A DNA stretch of 64,000 nucleotides from Levilactobacillus zymae DSM 19395 (GTDB lineage: Bacteria; Bacillota; Bacilli; Lactobacillales; Lactobacillaceae), in the NCBI RefSeq assembly GCF_001434115.1, contig NZ_AZDW01000016.1, forward strand, positions 1 through 64,000. Reading direction: 5' to 3'. Numbering within the stretch: position 1 is the first letter of the stretch; every line of letters begins with the position of its first letter. Shown one piece after another: positions 8,619 through 19,022 of this stretch. The notes under the pieces are model-generated. The model was not told where the DNA came from and made no database searches. It saw only the letters and a program-made list of their open reading frames with translations. A program made the translations under genes and the position numbers.

Positions 8619-10199
8619 TTATTTTCCTCCATGTTGGCTAATTTTTTGCCAGAACCGTAATAGTGTCGCCGCGTGGGGCAGCGTCAGCCATTCCCGAACG
8701 GTCAGCAACCGACAACTCAACGCGGTCACTAAAAAGAGACCTACGCCGACCCCAATCACCACAATCAGGGCGGCTCCTACGGCTAAACGACTGGTGTACA
8801 CCGCCGGCCAGGCCCACTGAAATAACCGGACCAGGCCCCGGACGCCGAGGGTCATCACGACCAGACAGGCCAGTAGTTTTCCCAGAAACGACCAGGTCCA
8901 AATTCCCGACCGTAACGTGGCCGCCGACCCAAACCAGATAACTAACGCCGTCACGCCCAGACTCAGGACGGTCAACGCGCTGGCTCCCAGTCCCCCGAAG
9001 GTTGCGACCGCCCAGTGGTTAGCGACCGCCTTAACGGCCAGCCCACTCAGCAGGGCCACCACGGTCAACCGGTACTGGTCCCGACTCTGAAGCACACTAT
9101 TATAAGTTTGAATCAATGTCGCGAGGATGATACTCAGCATGTAGACCGCCAGCATCCAGGCCCCCTGCGCGTTACCGAACAACAGCCGGTCGACCCAGGG
9201 CATCAGGCTGACCAATCCTGCGGTCGCGGCCGCCGCAATCACCAGTGCGATGCGCATCATGGTGGTGGTCAGCCGTTTGAAATCACGTAACCGGCCGCGG
9301 TTCAACGCCGCGGTCAGCGCCGGTAACAGCGACGTGGCAAAGGCCACCGCCACCACTAAGCCCAGTTGGACCAGCGGTTGGGCCCGGTCGTAGACCCCCT
9401 TGAGGTCCTTGGCCGCTAAATCGGAAAGCCCACCAGCGACCAGACCGTTCTTGACGGTAAACGAGTCGACCAGTTGCAGAAGGACCATCATGGCCGTCAG
9501 TAAGCAGAGCGTGCCGCCTTCTACTAGTAACCGTCGGCCCACGTGGGGCACCGGGGTCACGGGTCCCGTCAGCGGTTCGCGCCAACGTGGCAAGACCACC
9601 CAGGCCGCCACGGCCGCGATGGCTCCGCTACTCATGGCCCAGGCGCCCATCCGATAATCGGACCACCCGCGCCGGGTCGCCAGCACCGCCACCGTCAAGA
9701 TCACGACCACCCGGACGGTCTGTTCGACCACCTGGGAACGCGCCGTGGGCAGCATTTGAAAGCGTCCCTGATGATACCCCCGGTTCACGGACAGGTCGGG
9801 CATCAAGAGAAACATCCAGGCCACCATCCGAATCAGTGGCGTTAGCTGGGCATCCCCCATCCCCCGGGCTAACCCGGGCGCTCCCACCTGTAACCCAATA
9901 AAGATCACCAGGGCTAACCCCCAGGTCCAATGATAAATCTGGCGCGCGACCCGTTGTTGGCTGGGCAGGTCGGGCGCATCCGCGATGAGTTTGGAAATAA
10001 ACACGGGCAACCCACTCAACGCAAAGGTCATCCCAATGCCGTAGAGGGGATACACTTGTTGGTACACGTAGAACCCCGTGTTGCCGACTAAGTTCTGGAA
10101 GGGTACCCGGTAAACGGCACTCAACACCTTGGCGATAAACGCCGCGATCGACAACACTAGGGCGCCGCGCAGGGTCGTATTTACGTTATGGTGACCCAT
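8619..10199 (-). CDS. MurJ/SpoVB-like lipid-linked oligosaccharide flippase
   Basis: Polytopic membrane protein of the MVF/SpoVB family, likely to flip lipid II or another lipid-linked sugar across the membrane; B. subtilis YabM in the same position is a relative. The sequence from [12 protein letters not shown] (526 residues) is an alternation of hydrophobic segments with the conserved N-terminal pattern [30 protein letters not shown] split over the first two helices. The start is chosen by AAGGAGG 9 nt upstream; 37 upstream residues are unlikely to be translated. It overlaps the rqcP ribosome site. Substrate is inferred, not shown. Confidence 0.85.
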   Translation of the reverse strand: MGHHNVNTTLRGALVLSIAAFIAKVLSAVYRVPFQNLVGNTGFYVYQQVYPLYGIGMTFALSGLPVFISKLIADAPDLPSQQRVARQIYHWTWGLALVIFIGLQVGAPGLARGMGDAQLTPLIRMVAWMFLLMPDLSVNRGYHQGRFQMLPTARSQVVEQTVRVVVILTVAVLATRRGWSDYRMGAWAMSSGAIAAVAAWVVLPRWREPLTGPVTPVPHVGRRLLVEGGTLCLLTAMMVLLQLVDSFTVKNGLVAGGLSDLAAKDLKGVYDRAQPLVQLGLVVAVAFATSLLPALTAALNRGRLRDFKRLTTTMMRIALVIAAAATAGLVSLMPWVDRLLFGNAQGAWMLAVYMLSIILATLIQTYNSVLQSRDQYRLTVVALLSGLAVKAVANHWAVATFGGLGASALTVLSLGVTALVIWFGSAATLRSGIWTWSFLGKLLACLVVMTLGVRGLVRLFQWAWPAVYTSRLAVGAALIVVIGVGVGLFLVTALSCRLLTVREWLTLPHAATLLRFWQKISQHGGK

Positions 10200-10325
10200 A
10201 GGCCGCCTCCTTCTTCCCCGATAGGGACTAGCGTGACGACCCGCAAGCGACCCGCCACCGAAATTCAAGCCCCCATTGTACCGCACCAGCGCGCCGCTGC
10301 CAACTAGCACTCGGGACGTGGTGCC

Positions 10326-13300
10326 TTATGGCTTATCCTGCTCCGAATCAGCCGGCTGCTCGGCTTTAGGCGCCACGGCTGGCACCACGATGTCGCGGAG
10401 TGCGGCGATAAACTGCCGCAATTGCGGCAACCAGTCGTCGACCGTCATCTTCGGTTGGATCACCAGTTTGACGTGCAAGCGGTCCTCGTTGATGGTGACC
10501 GTGGCCTTCAGCTTGGTGGCAGCCAACGCCTTGAAGACGTCCTCGCCACCTAACACGTCGGTCCCTTGCTTGGAGATGGTCACGAAGATGTCGCCGTTGA
10601 CCCGGCGAATCTTGTCGATCAACGCCAAGTCCGCGGCTAATTTCAACTGACCGATCGTCAGGAGCTGACCGACCGCCGCCGGATATTCGCCGAAACGGTC
10701 GATCAGGTCGGCCTGAATCTCCGCCACCTCATCGTCACTCTCCAGTTGCCGAATCCGTTTGTACATTTCAATCTTCTGTTGTTCGTCTTCAATGTAATCG
10801 CTGGGTAGGTAGGCTTCCACGCCCAATTCCACGGTGGTGTCAGTCTTGGGTTGCGTGTGTTGCCCACGTTTCTTGGCCACGGCGTCACTGAGCATCTGCG
10901 TGTAGAGGTCGTACCCCACGGAGTTGATAAACCCGTGTTGTTGCTTCCCCAGCAGATTCCCGGCGCCCCGAATGGAGAGGTCCCGCATGGCGATTTTGAA
11001 GCCCGAGCCCAGTTCGGTGAAGTCCTTGATGGCTTCCAGCCGCTTCTCACTGACCTCGGTCAACACCTTATTGGGTTGGTAGGTGAAGTAGGCGTAGGCC
11101 ACCCGGTTACTCCGGCCGATCCGCCCCCGCAATTGGTACAGTTGCGACAGGCCCATCCGGTCGGCATTTTCCACGAACAGGGTGTTGGCGTTGGGGATAT
11201 CGATCCCGGTCTCGATAATGGTCGTGGTGACCAGCACGTCGTATTCGCCGCGCAGAAAATCAAACAAGACCCCTTCGAGTTGGGCCTCGGTCATCTGCCC
11301 GTGAATGTAGCCGATTTGGGCTTCGGGCACTAAGGCCTGCAACTGACTGACCGTCTTTTCGATGTCGTCCACCCGGTTGTGCAGGTAGAAGACCTGCCCG
11401 CCCCGTTGCATTTCGCGCCGAATCCCGTCCTGAATGGCCCCCGCGTTTTGTTCCATCACGTAGGTCTGAATCGGGAACCGGTTAGCCGGTGGCGTTTCGA
11501 TCACCGACAGGTCCCGGACGCCCAGCATCGACATGTGCAGGGTCCGTGGAATCGGCGTGGCCGTCAGCGTCAAGACGTCGACGTTGGCCTTTAACTGCTT
11601 CAAGCGTTCCTTGTGCTTAACACCGAACCGTTGTTCCTCATCGACCAAAACCAACCCCAGGTTCTTGAACTTCACGTCCTTAGACAAGAGGCGGTGGGTC
11701 CCCACCACGATGTCTAATTGGCCGTCCTCGAGGTCCTTGATTGACTGGTGGATCTGCTTGGTGGTCCGGAACCGCGAGAACATCTCGACGGTGATCGGGT
11801 AGCCCTCAAACCGGTTGACCATGGTGTCGTAGTGTTGTTGGGCCAGAATAGTCGTGGGAACCAGAAAAGCCACCTGTTTGCCGGCTTCGACCGCCTTAAA
11901 GGCCGCGCGTAGGGCCACTTCGGTCTTCCCGTAGCCCACGTCACCCACTAACAATCGGTCCATCGGCCGGGGCTTTTCCATGTCGTGCTTCACTTCGTTG
12001 ATGGAGCGCAACTGATCGGGCGTCTCGGCGTACGGAAAGCTGTTGTCGAAGTCTTCCTGTAAACTATCATCGGCGGGAAAGGCGTACCCCTTCTCGGCCG
12101 CCCGTTTGGCGTACAGGTCAACCAATTCGTCGGCGATGTCTTCAATCTTGGCCGCGACCTTGCGCTTGGTCTTGGCCCATTCGGACCCGCCCAGCTTGTT
12201 GATGCGCGGTTTCTTGTCCTCGGACGACACGTACTTTTGAATCAGGTTCAGCTGGGTCACCGGAATGAATAACTGCGCGTTGTCTTGGTAATCGATGGTC
12301 ATGTAGTCCTGGTGGACCCCATCGACCGTTAACGTTTGCATCCCGATGAACTTCCCGATCCCGTGATTGACGTGTACCACGTAGTCGCCGGGTTTCAAAT
12401 CGGTATAGCTCTTCAACCGCTCGGCATTAGCCATGCTCTGCCGCCGCGGTCGTTTCTTGGTGATCTTCTGGAACATCTCGGCTTCGGTGATCACCACCAG
12501 CTTGGCTTCGGGGAGTTCAAATCCCGTCTGCAGGCGTTCCGGCACCAGCTGGGTCAAGCCCGGCTGGAGGTTCTCGCGCTTAGTCAACACGACTTGAATC
12601 TCGAAGTCGTCGAGCGTTTTTTCGATCTTCGCGAGCCGTTCCTCGTCTTGGACTAAGAGGACCACCGTTTGTCCCTGCTGATGCCAGCGGTCGATTTCGG
12701 TCTTCATCACCGGTAACTGACTGAAGAACTGTTGCATCGCGCGGGTCGTCACGTTGGTGATCTCGGTAAACCGCAAGCTCCCCATCCCCTTCTGGAACAG
12801 GGATAACATGATTTGGGCGTGCCGGTCGTCGCGAACGATGGGACGCAATTCGCCGCCAAAGGTCTGCTTGGCAAAAATCTGGTGGTGTGCCAACTTGTCG
12901 GTCGCCCAGTTGGCTTCGTCTTCTAGGAGTTGGCGTTCGCCGTCCTGGAGCCGCGCATAGTCGCCAAAGAGCACCGTACCGGCCGCGTCCAGGTAGTCTA
13001 AGATCTGGTGATGGGCCGGGAACAGGTAATCGGCAAATTCCAGCAATTGCGGATCGACCGACCCCTTCCGCAGGCCGTCGATCAGGGGTTGCACCTGATT
13101 GGTCAACGTCTCGGCGTCTTCAGCCGTTAACGTCGCCGTTTGGGTCGCCAGCTCCTGCGTGAGCTTCACGGCCCCAGCCTGGCGTTCGTCACTGGTCAGG
13201 ATAAAGTCGGTCGCCGGTAAAATCTCGACCTGGTCGACATTTTCCACGCTTCGCTGGGTCGCCGGGTCGAAGTACCGTAAGGAATCAACTTCGGTATCGA

Positions 13301-13883
13301 AGAAATCGACACGCACCGGGTAATCCGCAGCCAACGGGTAAATATCGACAATGGACCCGCGGACCGCGAAGTCCCCGGGTGCCGCTACTAATTTTTGATG
13401 CGTGTAACCCATTGCAAAGAGCTGCTTTTGCAACTCCTCTAAATCAAAGTCGTCGCCGACCTTCACGTTGAACCGAGCCGCCGCAAAGTTCTGCGGGTCG
13501 GGCAAGAAGCGCCGTAACCCGGATAACGCGGTGACCACCACCACGGGCCGGTCGCTCTGCAGGGCGCGCAAGGCGTCGATGCGGTCCGCCCGGTATTCCG
13601 GCGAACTGGTCGCCACTTCCGCCGCTAAGAGTTCTTCGACCGGAAATTCATATAGTTCGTCTTCTCCCAGCAAGTTCGCCAAATCATCGACCAACTGCCC
13701 CGCGTGATACAGGGTATCCGTCACGTAGATCAGTGAGCGGTGTTGATCATGAAGGAGACTGGCAATGAGGAGCGTTTCGGCCGAGCCGTTTAGCCCGGTC
13801 ACCAGTTGCCGCTGGCCCGGGGCGATTGCTTGGCGAATGGCCGCGTAAGGTGCCGTTTGGGTCAAAAATCCTTCTAAATTCAC
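10326..13883 (-). CDS. mfd: Transcription-repair coupling factor
   Basis: Large DNA translocase that removes stalled RNA polymerase from lesions and recruits UvrA. The 1185 residues contain the UvrB-homologous N-terminal modules, the RNA-polymerase interacting domain (GDYVVHVNHGIGKF), helicase motif I GDVGYGKTEVA, motif II DEEQ (LVLVDEEQRFGV), TATPIPRT, and motif VI QLRGRIGRS. The C-terminal domain is followed by a short polar tail. The start codon is GTG (MNLEGFLTQ). It lies 17 nt after pth. Confidence 0.96.
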   Translation of the reverse strand: MNLEGFLTQTAPYAAIRQAIAPGQRQLVTGLNGSAETLLIASLLHDQHRSLIYVTDTLYHAGQLVDDLANLLGEDELYEFPVEELLAAEVATSSPEYRADRIDALRALQSDRPVVVVTALSGLRRFLPDPQNFAAARFNVKVGDDFDLEELQKQLFAMGYTHQKLVAAPGDFAVRGSIVDIYPLAADYPVRVDFFDTEVDSLRYFDPATQRSVENVDQVEILPATDFILTSDERQAGAVKLTQELATQTATLTAEDAETLTNQVQPLIDGLRKGSVDPQLLEFADYLFPAHHQILDYLDAAGTVLFGDYARLQDGERQLLEDEANWATDKLAHHQIFAKQTFGGELRPIVRDDRHAQIMLSLFQKGMGSLRFTEITNVTTRAMQQFFSQLPVMKTEIDRWHQQGQTVVLLVQDEERLAKIEKTLDDFEIQVVLTKRENLQPGLTQLVPERLQTGFELPEAKLVVITEAEMFQKITKKRPRRQSMANAERLKSYTDLKPGDYVVHVNHGIGKFIGMQTLTVDGVHQDYMTIDYQDNAQLFIPVTQLNLIQKYVSSEDKKPRINKLGGSEWAKTKRKVAAKIEDIADELVDLYAKRAAEKGYAFPADDSLQEDFDNSFPYAETPDQLRSINEVKHDMEKPRPMDRLLVGDVGYGKTEVALRAAFKAVEAGKQVAFLVPTTILAQQHYDTMVNRFEGYPITVEMFSRFRTTKQIHQSIKDLEDGQLDIVVGTHRLLSKDVKFKNLGLVLVDEEQRFGVKHKERLKQLKANVDVLTLTATPIPRTLHMSMLGVRDLSVIETPPANRFPIQTYVMEQNAGAIQDGIRREMQRGGQVFYLHNRVDDIEKTVSQLQALVPEAQIGYIHGQMTEAQLEGVLFDFLRGEYDVLVTTTIIETGIDIPNANTLFVENADRMGLSQLYQLRGRIGRSNRVAYAYFTYQPNKVLTEVSEKRLEAIKDFTELGSGFKIAMRDLSIRGAGNLLGKQQHGFINSVGYDLYTQMLSDAVAKKRGQHTQPKTDTTVELGVEAYLPSDYIEDEQQKIEMYKRIRQLESDDEVAEIQADLIDRFGEYPAAVGQLLTIGQLKLAADLALIDKIRRVNGDIFVTISKQGTDVLGGEDVFKALAATKLKATVTINEDRLHVKLVIQPKMTVDDWLPQLRQFIAALRDIVVPAVAPKAEQPADSEQDKP

Positions 13884-13900
13884 TCGAATAACTTCCTATC

Positions 13901-14458
13901 TTAGTTGTACCGGTTCATCAATTGGGCAAAGTCCATCCCGGCCACCCAGTCTTCCAGCGCGGCGACCGCGTGATCGCTTGCCTGGTTAAAAACTGGTTGC
14001 TGATCCGCCGTGAAGCGCCCCAGCACGTAATCCACCACGGTGTGTTGTTGGGGATGCGCGATGCCGACCTTGATCCGGGCAAAGTCCTGGGTCCCCACGT
14101 GGGCAATCAGACTCTTGATGCCGTTGTGCCCGCCCGCGGAACCATGATTCCGTAAGCGAATGCGCCCCAACGGCAAGTCCATGTCATCTTGCACGACGAT
14201 CAGGTCTTCCACGGCTACCTTGTAGTACTGCATTAACGGGTGTACGGCCCGGCCCGATTCGTTCATAAACGTGGTCGGCTTCACAATCATGACCTTTTCG
14301 CCGTTGATCATGCCCATGCCGTAACGGGCGTCCATCTTCCGGGTCGTCAGGTCAATCTGGTGGGCCTGCGCCAAGGCGTCGACCACCATGAAACCGGTGT
14401 TGTGCCGGGTATTATCGTATTGGGGACCAATGTTTCCCAAACCAACAATCATTTTCAT
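13901..14458 (-). CDS. pth: Peptidyl-tRNA hydrolase
   Basis: Recycles peptidyl-tRNAs released from stalled ribosomes. All family signatures are present in 185 residues: GLGNIGPQYDNTRHNTGF with the catalytic His in RHN, KPTTFMNESG, and DDMDLPLGRIRLR followed by SAGGHNG. It starts the pth-mfd-flippase-rqcP transcription unit and diverges from ldh. Confidence 0.96.
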   Translation of the reverse strand: MKMIVGLGNIGPQYDNTRHNTGFMVVDALAQAHQIDLTTRKMDARYGMGMINGEKVMIVKPTTFMNESGRAVHPLMQYYKVAVEDLIVVQDDMDLPLGRIRLRNHGSAGGHNGIKSLIAHVGTQDFARIKVGIAHPQQHTVVDYVLGRFTADQQPVFNQASDHAVAALEDWVAGMDFAQLMNRYN

Positions 14459-15722
<1,264 letters not shown>

Positions 15723-15739
15723 TCACTTCAGATTACGGT

Positions 15740-15770
15740 AAAAAGGTCATCCCGCGGGATGGCCTTTTTT
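15740..15770 (+). terminator. Rho-independent terminator of ldh
   Basis: A 13-bp stem (15741-15753 with 15756-15768) of AAAAGGTCATCCC type followed by six T, 18 nt after the ldh stop. Confidence 0.9.
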
Positions 15771-15980
15771 GTGTCACGATTTGTCTTGGTTCCAATTTTT
15801 AGCCGTTCTGGCGGTGCCCAGAACTCTCGGGGGTAACGCCCTCATTAGGGGAAAGTGTCCCCCAACAATTCAGGCCGTTAAAGTTTTTAAAAACCGGTAA
15901 TTTCCCTGTAACGTCAACGATGAAACCCCTCTCAAAAATTGCTTTTCCATTGTCTTTTAAGGCTATTTGAAGTAACCTGA

Positions 15981-15989
15981 TGATATGAT
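15981..15989 (+). promoter_or_regulatory. Extended -10 promoter ahead of the transpeptidase leader
   Basis: TGATATGAT (core TATGAT 15984-15989). The predicted start of transcription falls just before the structured region at 16001. Confidence 0.45.
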
Positions 15990-16000
15990 ATCGGTGATTG

Positions 16001-16090
16001 AACGAGTTGTCGCGCAAGACCTTAATTGGTCGTCGGGCTGATTGATCAGGGGATTGGCTGATCGGTCCGGTGGTGACGCGTCAGCTCGTT
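16001..16090 (+). promoter_or_regulatory. Structured 5' leader of the L,D-transpeptidase gene
   Basis: A 14-bp closing stem (16001-16014 with 16077-16090, one T-T mismatch) encloses three hairpins: 16018-16021/16028-16031, 16038-16041/16046-16049 and 16051-16057/16062-16068. Several pairs are G-U only when the plus strand is the RNA, matching the direction of the downstream gene. It matches no riboswitch class I recognise. It could be a regulatory leader or a small RNA. Confidence 0.5.
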
Positions 16091-16185
16091 AACTTACCTA
16101 TTTAGACCCTTGGGTGCACTGATCTCATTAATTTTGTCATCGGAAACGAACTTACGTTCACAAGGGGCTTCACACTATTTAATCC

Positions 16186-16218
16186 AGGAGGTGAACCGGG
16201 TTGCTCTGCGAAGGTTAA
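16186..16218 (+). other. Strong Shine-Dalgarno and 5-codon mini-ORF upstream of the transpeptidase
   Basis: AGGAGGTG (16186-16193) lies 9 nt before TTG CTC TGC GAA GGT TAA (16201-16218), in frame with but stopped before the transpeptidase start at 16246. The annotated ATG itself has no good ribosome site, so translation by coupling from this mini-ORF is possible. Confidence 0.4.
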
Positions 16219-16245
16219 ACGACCGGAGCAGCTGACCCGAACTTA

Positions 16246-17634
16246 ATGAAAAAGCGAAAAGCAGTCGTTATCGGCATCGTCACCGCCTGCGTGGCGGTCG
16301 GTGCAATCTACGTCGGACAAGCACTCCACTATTCGTCAGCCAACGTCTTCTTTAAAGATACCCAAATTGCTGGCGTCAACGTCGGCGGGAGCACGGCCAA
16401 ACAAGCCGCGACCAAGTTAAAGGCCGCCATGCAAGATCAGCAACTGACCTTAAAGGACGGCAAAAAGACGGTCGCGTCGTTTAATACGCAGCAGGCCGAC
16501 CTCAAGGTAACGTCGACCAAGGCCCTCCAACAACTGATCAACAAGCAAAACGCTTGGAGTTGGCCGACCCACGTGACGACGGCCACGGCGGACAGTATCA
16601 AGCTCAACGCCAGCAACGAGAACCACCAAAGTATTTTAGCGCTGGCTAAGCAAATCACCACCAAAGCCAACCGGACGCGGACGGCCTCCAAGGACGCCTC
16701 GTTCACTTACCAAGACGACCAGTTCCAGGTCACCAAGGAGACCAACGGAAATCAGTTGGATACCGCCAAGGTCGCCAGCTCGATTACCGCGGCCATCGAA
16801 CAGGGCCACACCACGGTCAACGTCGACCGGGACTACATCAAACCCCAGGTCACCACGACCAGTGCTAGTTTCAAGACGGCCAAAGCCAAGGCCGAAGCCA
16901 TCACCAAACAAACCTACGTTTATAAATTGAGTAACCATAAGATCACCCTGTCCGCGAAGACGCTGGGTAATTGGTTGACCCTGAAGAATGGCCAACTGAC
17001 CACCAACCAAACGGCCATCAAGCAATACCTGACCAAGCTCAGTCATCAGTATGGCACCATCAACAAGACCCGGACGTTCAAGTCCACGAAGCGGGGCACG
17101 GTCAAGGTCAAGGCCGGCCTGTACGGGTGGAGCATCAACGTTAAAAAAGAAACGCCGGCGCTCAGTAAGTTAGTCTTGGCGGGCAAGGGCATGAGTCGCA
17201 CGCCCGTCATTCAGGGTTCCGGGTACCACAGTAACGGAACGGATATCGGCAACTCCTACGTGGAAGTCGATAAGACCAACCAGCATATGTGGGTCTACAA
17301 GAACGGTAAGGTCGTCGTTTCGACCGACGTGGTCACCGGCTTACCAACTACGGCCCACCACACCCCGACCGGTGTTTGGGTCATCTGGAGTAAGCAACGG
17401 AATACCACGTTACGGGGCCAAAACGACAACGGTTCCAGCTACGCGTCGAAGGTCAAGTACTGGATGCCAATCGACGATACCGGTGTTGGGATTCACGACT
17501 CCTCGTGGCAACCACAGTACGGGGGCACCTGGTACAAGAAACACGGTTCCCACGGTTGTGTCAACACGCCACCTTCTCAAATCGCCTCAGTTTACGCGAA
17601 CGTCAAGGTCGGCACGCCCGTCATTGTCTTTTAA
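16246..17634 (+). CDS. L,D-transpeptidase (YkuD family), membrane anchored
   Basis: Cell-wall enzyme expected to form 3-3 peptidoglycan crosslinks or attach proteins, acting outside the membrane. An N-terminal signal anchor (AVVIGIVTACVAVGAIYVG) is followed by two repeats of the PG_binding_4 type (residues about 30-330) and a C-terminal YkuD domain whose catalytic motif is SHGCVN near residue 440, with the upstream GIHDSS histidine. 462 residues, common length for Gram-positive members. The ATG has no strong Shine-Dalgarno at normal distance. It ends with a terminator at 17652-17691. Confidence 0.92.
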   Translation: MKKRKAVVIGIVTACVAVGAIYVGQALHYSSANVFFKDTQIAGVNVGGSTAKQAATKLKAAMQDQQLTLKDGKKTVASFNTQQADLKVTSTKALQQLINKQNAWSWPTHVTTATADSIKLNASNENHQSILALAKQITTKANRTRTASKDASFTYQDDQFQVTKETNGNQLDTAKVASSITAAIEQGHTTVNVDRDYIKPQVTTTSASFKTAKAKAEAITKQTYVYKLSNHKITLSAKTLGNWLTLKNGQLTTNQTAIKQYLTKLSHQYGTINKTRTFKSTKRGTVKVKAGLYGWSINVKKETPALSKLVLAGKGMSRTPVIQGSGYHSNGTDIGNSYVEVDKTNQHMWVYKNGKVVVSTDVVTGLPTTAHHTPTGVWVIWSKQRNTTLRGQNDNGSSYASKVKYWMPIDDTGVGIHDSSWQPQYGGTWYKKHGSHGCVNTPPSQIASVYANVKVGTPVIVF

Positions 17635-17651
17635 AATTTAATCATTTTCTC

Positions 17652-17691
17652 AAAAAACGGTCCGTCGCGCTTCTGCGATTGGCCGTTTTTT
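17652..17691 (+). terminator. Terminator of the L,D-transpeptidase
   Basis: AAAAAACGGTC pairs with GGCCGTTTTTT around an inner GTCGC/GCGAT stem, ending in a T run. Confidence 0.85.
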
Positions 17692-17805
17692 GGGGCCGCC
17701 ACGGGCCGCGGATTGGTTGACCAAGCGGGAAAACGACCGCCAAAACTTAAGGTTGCATTTACCACCTTTATTAAAAATAAACTACCTAATAATCGCCGAA
17801 TATGG

Positions 17806-17811
17806 TATCAT
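17806..17811 (+). promoter_or_regulatory. Possible extended -10 for the CBS-domain gene
   Basis: TGGTATCAT (core 17806-17811) about 45 nt upstream of the start codon. The -35 is weak. Confidence 0.4.
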
Positions 17812-17857
17812 TAGAAAAGATTATGAGAAGTTTTCTAATTTTAGGAGGTCATCTGCT

Positions 17858-18499
17858 ATGTTGCTTAAATCCCTAGTGAAACCGAAGGAACGCTTAGTGA
17901 CGGTTCGCGAGGATATTACCCTGGAACAGGCCTTAAAAGTCCTTGAAGATTCCGGGTACCGTTGTGTGCCGATTCTAGATGAAACGGGGCAAATCTTCCG
18001 GGGAAACATCTACAAGATGCACATTTACCGCCACAAATCACGGGGCGGCGATATGCAGTTACCAGTGACGTCCCTGTTGAAAAATGCCACTAAATTTATT
18101 TCCGTCAACGCTGCTTTCTTCAACGTCTTCTTCTCGATTAAGGACTTACCTTACATCGCGGTGTTAGACGACAAGAACGCCTTTTACGGCATTCTGACCC
18201 ACACCCGGTTGATGGACATGCTGTCCCAATCCTGGAACGTGAACATCGGTAGTTACGTCTTGACCGTTGTTTCGGCGGGCGAACGCGGCGACCTAGCCGG
18301 CATGGCAAAGGTCATCACCAAGTACACCTCGATTGCCAGCGTGATCAGTTTGGACGCCCAGGAAGGCGAACTGGTTCACCGGACCATGTTCACCCTGCCT
18401 GCCGAAGTCGACGAAGAAAAGCTCGACCGGATTGTCCACGCACTGGAACGCAAGGAATTCCACGTGCCCGAAATTGAAGATTTACGCCACGAAAATTAA
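17858..18499 (+). CDS. cbpA: CBS-domain protein, probable c-di-AMP-binding CbpA
   Basis: Two CBS motifs occupy residues about 10-145 (RLVTVREDITLEQALKVLED ... RCVPILDE ... GNIYK; YIAVLDDKNAFYGILTHTRLM), followed by an ACT-like C-terminal region. This architecture matches the cyclic-di-AMP-binding CbpA proteins of Firmicutes, whose partners are mostly unknown. I start at MLLKSLVKPK (213 residues), with TTAGGAGG 9 nt upstream; the longer frame to 17690 runs through the promoter region. It stands alone between terminators. Ligand is inferred from family, not from a diagnostic residue set. Confidence 0.8.
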   Translation: MLLKSLVKPKERLVTVREDITLEQALKVLEDSGYRCVPILDETGQIFRGNIYKMHIYRHKSRGGDMQLPVTSLLKNATKFISVNAAFFNVFFSIKDLPYIAVLDDKNAFYGILTHTRLMDMLSQSWNVNIGSYVLTVVSAGERGDLAGMAKVITKYTSIASVISLDAQEGELVHRTMFTLPAEVDEEKLDRIVHALERKEFHVPEIEDLRHEN

Positions 18500-18510
18500 A
18501 CATTTCCGTG

Positions 18511-18548
18511 AAAACGGGCGGCTCCCCCGAGGGAACCGCCCGTTTTTT
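18511..18548 (+). terminator. Rho-independent terminator of the CBS-domain gene
   Basis: AACGGGCGG-CTCCC pairs with GGGAA-CCGCCCGTT and is followed by six T, right after the stop codon; convergent with the mazF terminator. Confidence 0.9.
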
Positions 18549-18564
18549 GAGCCACCAACACGCC

Positions 18565-18595
18565 AAAAAACGCGCAGCATCACTGCACGCGCGTT
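18565..18595 (-). terminator. Terminator overlapping the mazF stop codon
   Basis: On the minus strand, stem arms at 18569-18579 and 18584-18595 are followed by TTTTTT. The mazF stop codon (18580-18582) is in the loop, so the last codons of mazF form the 5' arm. Confidence 0.75.
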
Positions 18596-18996
18596 TGTCG
18601 ATTACTATGTACTTTTTTAGTTGGTCGTTTCTTCCGGGACCGATCCGCCAGACCGATGCTGGTGGCCAGTGCCGCGTCAACCGCGGCCATGGTCTTAACA
18701 TCTAAATGTGTCACCTGATCTTTTAATCGTTGCTTATCAATCGTCCGGATTTGTTCAAGCAAAATGACGGAATCCCGCTCAATGCCGGTATTGTCCGCCG
18801 AAATGCCGACGTGCGTCGGCATTTTCGGTTTCTCAATCCGGGCGGTGATTGCCGCCACGATTACGGTCGGACTGTAGTGGTTCCCCACGTTGTTTTGAAT
18901 AATCAACACGGGGCGCATGCCACCCTGTTCCGAACCAACGACCGGTGATAGATCGGCGAAGAATACGTCACCGCGTTTAACTTCAACACGGGCCAT
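18580..18996 (-). CDS. mazF: MazF/PemK-family endoribonuclease toxin
   Basis: Sequence-specific mRNA interferase (EndoA type) that inhibits growth when freed from its antitoxin. The fold signature is clear: [30 protein letters not shown] is the N-terminal region spread over residues 5-34, then [10 protein letters not shown] and an IRTIDKQRL motif holding the conserved Arg/Thr region. After residue 118 a basic tail ([18 protein letters not shown]) extends beyond the typical 115-120 residues. It lies downstream of alr and a small antitoxin candidate, the standard Firmicute arrangement. Confidence 0.92.
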   Translation of the reverse strand: MARVEVKRGDVFFADLSPVVGSEQGGMRPVLIIQNNVGNHYSPTVIVAAITARIEKPKMPTHVGISADNTGIERDSVILLEQIRTIDKQRLKDQVTHLDVKTMAAVDAALATSIGLADRSRKKRPTKKVHSNRQTRVQ

Positions 18997-19022
18997 GGGC
19001 CGCCATCCCCTATCTTATTGTA

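Larger units (their letters stand above)
15723..16245. other. Intergenic region between ldh and the L,D-transpeptidase
   Basis: 520 nt. After the ldh terminator come several small hairpins (for example GTTCTGG/CCAGAAC near 15803-15822), an extended -10 promoter (15981-15989), a multi-hairpin structure (16001-16090) and a strong Shine-Dalgarno with a mini-ORF (16186-16218). The 72-codon minus-strand frame at 15799-16017 is not convincing. Confidence 0.6.

Noticed and set aside
15799-16017. 72-codon minus-strand frame after ldh
   Set aside because: Starts with TTG at poor distance from a weak ribosome site, contains several hairpins that suit non-coding RNA, and resembles no family.
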